From: Beta vulgaris subsp. vulgaris | Lineage: Eukaryota > Streptophyta > Magnoliopsida > Caryophyllales > Amaranthaceae | Assembly: GCF_026745355.1 (NCBI RefSeq) | Contig: NC_079205.1 | Location: 39,715,056-39,779,055, forward strand | Length of the DNA stretch: 64,000 bases | Reading direction: 5' to 3' | Shown here: piece by piece, positions 59,757 to 64,000 of the stretch | Numbering within the stretch: position 1 is the stretch's first letter | Layout of the letters: every line of letters starts with the position of its first letter | Notes under the pieces: generated by a model | Databases searched by the model: none | What the model was told of the DNA's origin: nothing | What the model saw: the letters and a program-made list of their open reading frames with translations, nothing else | Position numbers and translations under genes: made by a program

Positions 59757-60838
59757 ATGCTTAGTCCTGGAGCCCATTGTTGTTATATCTTGGCCCGTAG
59801 GCCTTTTTTGTACTTAGTTTAATTTTTTTTCTTTTGTAGCCTAGGTTGTAATCCTTTTTTAACTTTTTATAATAGAATCTTTTTTCCAATCATTTTCTCT
59901 GTTTGCAAATTTTCTTATCAAGTACCACAACGCCTTTTCCAATTCATAATAATCATGGACGAATTGTCATGGACGAATTAAATCGAAAATACAATTTTAA
60001 CAACCAAGTTCCAAAGTCACTCGTCCTATTCTTGCTAAAATGAATTATAAAAATCTGGACGTTCCCAACCTTGGACGAATTAAATACAGATCTTATTTGA
60101 ACACCAAGTGTCAAAGTTACTCATTAAAACATGCACAAGTGTTAGTGTTGTTCGTCTGCGGTCTAAGGTCATTTCTTGACACCTGTCTTTGGACGACTTG
60201 CGACTTGCTTTTTATTTGTACATTCACTATTTATTGGCTCTCTCCCCCCCCCCCTCCCCTTCTTGGACTAAGAGAATTGGGCAAACTCTTTGTTCCGAGA
60301 AGGAGAACGACCATGCTTGATAGTGACATATTTTGCAAGGTAGAATATTTTAGGATATTAGTAATATGTCCTATTCTGTAATAACTTATTCCTTTATTAA
60401 GGTAGTTATTACTTGAGTGGCCTTTTGACTGAAAGTAAGACCCCTTTACTAAGGTTTCTCAATTCCAACCGTCTTCGTTTAGGAGATGTCAACTCTTCGA
60501 GTTTTGAGAGCTTTCGTCATGTTTAAATCCTTATAGATTTATAGCATGTTTGGTCGATCTCCTAATAGAAAGTAAATTTTAAAGAATTTTCCTTGTGTTG
60601 TTCTTTACTTTAATTTGTTACTTATTATTTTGTTTCAGACCATCGTTTTAACCAATGGTAAGATGTAATTAAATGGTAAGACATAACAAGTAAAGAGACA
60701 GTCATAGAGCGAAAGTAGTATTGTATTATATGAATTTTGCTTGGCTGAGAGCCAATATACATGTATACATATCTACTTTTTCATTTATGTGTCGTGACAC
60801 TTTTTTGGTAGAGAGCTACAAACTTCGATTTAATTACA
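59757..60838. other. spacer between the opposite-strand ORF and pol
   Basis: Contains the T-rich 3' end of the plus-strand unit, with TAATAGAATC near 59,870 as a weak polyadenylation-like signal, and a C-run (60,245-60,255). Otherwise nothing was recognised. Confidence 0.45.
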
Positions 60839-63060
60839 TCAGATATAGTATTTTTTCAAAGTGTCTGAGTTCCACGTCCGAGGTATTGGACGGCCATCCA
60901 TAGCCTCAATACGGAAGGTACCACTCTGAACTTCCTTGGCGATCTTGTAAGGTCCTTCCCAGTTTGGCATAAGCTTACCCATTTCCTTTGTTCGACCGAT
61001 TGCTTCCATTTTCCTTAAGACAAAATCTCCCACCTTCAATGGTCGTCTGGCCACCCTTTTGTTAAACTCTCGAGCCATTCGAAGCATATACAACTGCATT
61101 CTTAACAGGGAATTACCCCTAACTTCTAGAACCTGGTCCAAGGTCGTGCGAAGGGCATCCCAATTGGCTTCCTCTGATTATATAGCATGACTCGCAGAGT
61201 GGGCTCTTCTATCTCAATGGGCAGGACGGCTTCAGAGTCATAAACGAGCATAAATGGGGTCTTCCCAGTTGAGTTCTTGGTCGTAGTTCTGATCGACCAG
61301 AGAACCAACTGCAGTTCCTCTACCCATAAACCTTTCCCATTATCCAACTTCTATGCCATTCGATAGAATCTTGTTAAAAGCCACCACTTACCCGTTTGCC
61401 TGAGGATGAGCAACGGCAGCGAAGTGGGCTTTGATGTCATGCTCGGCCAACCAATCCTTAAGCTTAGGCGTCTCAAACTGTGGTCCATTGTCAAAGACAA
61501 TAGATTGGGGCATAGACAAACCTTGTAATGACGCTCTTCCAGATAAAGCCTTTTACATCATTAGTAGTGATCCCTCTCATTGCCTCAGCCTCAACCTATT
61601 TAGTGAAGTAGTCCACTGCTACTAACACAAATTTCTTCTGGCCGACTGCTACAGGAAATGACCCCAAGATGTCCATCCCCCATTTGGCGAAAGGAAGGGG
61701 AAACAAAATTGGGATCAGATATTTGGACGGCTTTTGATGCATGTTACCATGCCTCTAATAGCTATCGCATTTCTTAGCGTAGAATAGGGCGTCTTCTTTT
61801 TAAGGTGGGCCAATAATACCCAGTCCTTAAGGCCGTCTCTCCCAATGCTCTTCCCCAATGTGAGAGGTACAAGCTCCTTCATGTAATTCTTTTAAGACAT
61901 CTAATTCGTCCTCCCTAGTAATGCACTTCAGGAGTGGACGGTTGAATGCTTTTTTATACAAGGTTTCATCCCAGAGCTCAAACCACTTATCCCTTACCTT
62001 CACATACTTAGCTTCCAAAGGCTTTGATGGCAGGCGTCCAGTCTTCTTGAATTCAATAATGGAATCCTTCCAGATGTTTCCTTGGCTGAGAAACGAAACT
62101 TGCTCTTGATCAATGCTTTTTGCTGGTTTCACATCCCACAACAATGTCTGCAACACATCCCCTTCGGCCGAACTGGCCAGTTTAGAAAGAGCATCGGCCT
62201 GGTGATTATCAGACCTTGGAATATGGTCGAGTACAAACCGTTTCAATGTTTTTACTTCTTCTTGAATTAACTGCATGTATTTACTCATGGAGGTCTCTTT
62301 ACATTCAAAATCTCCATTTACTTGAGTGACGACCAACAGGAAATTTGATTCGGCCTCAATCTCCAAAGCTCCAGCCGCCTTGCACATTTTTATGCCAGCT
62401 AGAAGTGCTTTGTATCCTGCTTCGTTCTTTGATGCCTGGAATTTAAATCTGAGTGCGTACTCAAATTTGTCCCCTTCTGGCGATTGGAAAATTATCCCAG
62501 CCCCGCAACCATTAGTAGTTGAAGATCCATCAACCATAAGCGTACAATGTCTCCTGCTCCCAGATGGATCTTGGACGGGCTCAATCATAGGCCGAGTAAG
62601 CTCTACGATAAAGTCAGCCAAGGCTTGTCCTTTGATTGCTTTTCTGGGTTCAAATGCTAGGTCAAACACATTCAGATCCACCGCCCATTTTAGCATCCGT
62701 CCAGAAGCATCCATCTTATGTAGAACTTGTTTTAGGGGCTGGTCAATATAGATAAGGATGATATGAGCCGGAAATTACAGCCTCAATTTTTGGCTGGCCA
62801 TGAGAAGCACTAGGCTGAACTTCTCCACCGATGAATATTTGCATTCCGCATCTTTCAATACATGGCTTATGAAGTAAACAAGGACCTGCATCGACTCCCT
62901 TTCATCCATGAGAACTGCACTTACTACTTGAGGTGAGATGGCCAGGTATACAAATAGTTTTTCCCCTTCGGCCAGACTGACCAAGCGAGGCAACTGTCAT
63001 ATATAGATGCTCCTTTACTTACTGGAGAGCCTGCTCCGCCTCTTTCGTCCACTCATATTT
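60839..63060 (-). pseudogene. Tat-lineage gypsy pol: RT tail, two RNase H domains, integrase
   Basis: Read on the minus strand: the end of reverse transcriptase/first RNase H (LFVYLAISPQVVSAVL at about 62,960), then a second, archaeal-type RNase H in 62,714-61,827 (LMVDGSSTTNGCGAG, SKNEAGYKALLAG, HIPRSDNHQADALSKLAS), then integrase. Dual RNase H is the hallmark of the Tat (Ogre/Retand) lineage. The third acidic position of the second RNase H, normally ESD, reads ESN at residue 124 of that frame. The integrase core is heavily broken at 61,350-61,826. Its C-terminal region (DFVLRKMEAIGRTKEMGKL, NWEGPYKI) is intact at 61,141-60,839. The 5' half of the element is missing beyond 63,060. Confidence 0.88.
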
Positions 63061-63079
63061 TTCCTTTTTCTTTATCGTT

Positions 63080-63370
63080 GATATGATTAGATATTAAGTA
63101 GAGGTCGTCAAAGAGAGAATATGGTTCCTAACCGTGTTCGTACCTTCACCCTTAAACTCAATCTTTGGTTCATTAACCATTATAGAGTCATGAATGGGAA
63201 AATCTACATGGGATAAGTCCCTAAGTTTTTCCTTTGATTTTCCAATAACCAATTAGGTTTACGAGTCTTCCTTTAAAGACTTAGTGGCGACTTCAAAAAC
63301 ATTTTCAATAATACCTTTACAATGAGTTAGTCAAATACGTGCTCATTCCGCGTAGGCAAAATAAAAATAC
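63080..63370 (+). repeat. partial third copy of the LTR-like repeat end
   Basis: Collinear with 40,095-40,312 and 42,455-42,720: CTCAATCTTTGGTTCATT, the AATTAGGTTTACGAGTCTTCC region, TGGCGACTTCAAAAAC at 63,284 and CATTCCGCGTAGG. It lies directly beside the truncated Tat pol in opposite orientation, indicating a rearrangement or nested insertion. Confidence 0.7.
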
Positions 63371-64000
63371 GCCATACCGATCACAAACAGGTCAAGGACC
63401 ATTATGGGAAGACACGACCAAAAGATTGCATTGTTAACAAATAACTAATAAGTGGGACTGTAAAAAACGCTTAAAGGTTGGATTATTAAAATTCAATTTT
63501 CCTTTATTATATTAACTTAAATAATAAATTTAGAGCAAATAAATTATCAGTTGAATATAAAAACCCATTAAAGTAAATTATGTATATCACTTATCAATCT
63601 CTAACAAAAAAAAGAACTATTAGTAAACACATCAAACCACTTTATAACAAGTAAAAACATAAAATGTGAGAAATCAATTTACAAATTCAGAACAAAATTA
63701 CATCTATATATCGCAAAATAGCCACAAATCAGTTCATACCATGCATATATCAATTTTGAACAAAAATGTCACTTAATAAAAAAAAGGCCTAAGATTTTAG
63801 AAGTAGATTGAAAATTCGTGAAAAAAAACCTATATGTTTGGTCATCACCTTTCTTAGAAACTCATTTCCAGTTAACAACACATTTTTAGGATGATCTAAA
63901 CTAGTATTGATTTTGGAGGTTTTCAAGTGCTTTTATCACAAACCTTTTCAACATTCGAAGTAGAATTCTCACTATCTAACTTCGAAGGAGTACAAAAAGG
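63371..64000. other. AT-rich sequence with no recognised feature
   Basis: No coding, repeat or RNA signal was recognised up to the window end. Confidence 0.5.

Noticed and set aside
1..64000. CRISPR arrays, operons, ribosome binding sites, prophage
   Set aside because: Nothing of the kind is present. Direct repeats here are LTRs, target duplications or microsatellites in plant nuclear DNA.

Overview
This is nuclear DNA from a flowering plant, very probably a eudicot. It is AT-rich, gene-poor and packed with nested plant transposable elements: Ty1/copia and Ty3/gypsy elements of plant lineages, non-autonomous CACTA, hAT and Stowaway elements. It holds one convincing host gene with a plant-type intron, a TATA-rich promoter and a peroxisomal targeting tail. 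I see no rRNA, functional tRNA, organellar or bacterial features. The species cannot be named from the sequence.

Layout. 1-5,063: Tekay/Del-type gypsy material on the minus strand (leader, 2.5-kb LTR, pol remnant), cut at its left by a hAT-like end. 5,064-7,760: a second LTR family, non-coding retroelement-like sequence and a broken CACTA end. 7,957-9,790: two non-autonomous hAT elements with 8-bp target duplications. 11,009-20,751: a complete but decayed copia element on the minus strand, with two 1.15-kb LTRs, a perfect 5-bp target duplication, a tRNA-iMet primer site and an extra reading frame after pol. 22,409-25,989: the host gene, a two-exon acyl-activating enzyme (acyl-CoA ligase) ending in Ser-Arg-Leu. 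27,511-32,326: a Stowaway MITE split by a 4.5-kb copia element, one LTR of which was itself hit by a poly(A)-tailed retroposon. 33,583-36,537: a solo copia LTR, a SINE-like tract and three MITEs. 36,924-42,745: two copies of an LTR-like repeat around a short internal segment, the first split by a complete CACTA element. 43,180-51,030: a plus-strand Tekay gypsy element invaded by a CACTA element that itself carries a GC-rich hAT element. 51,120-53,474: a long-TIR element and another CACTA element. 55,768-58,087: a truncated Tekay LTR joined to another LTR. 58,500-63,060: a Tat-lineage gypsy pol on the minus strand, and downstream of it an opposite-strand reading frame with its own promoter-like and 3'-end-like sequences.

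All transposon reading frames carry stops, frameshifts or active-site changes, so none looks autonomous here. The acyl-activating enzyme is the only gene that reads open throughout. The most interesting points are the opposite-strand ORF of the Tat element, the post-pol ORF of the copia element, a hairpin shared by two different CACTA families, arrays of near-palindromic GCGC motifs in an LTR-like promoter region, and a shared leader that shows recombination between gypsy families.
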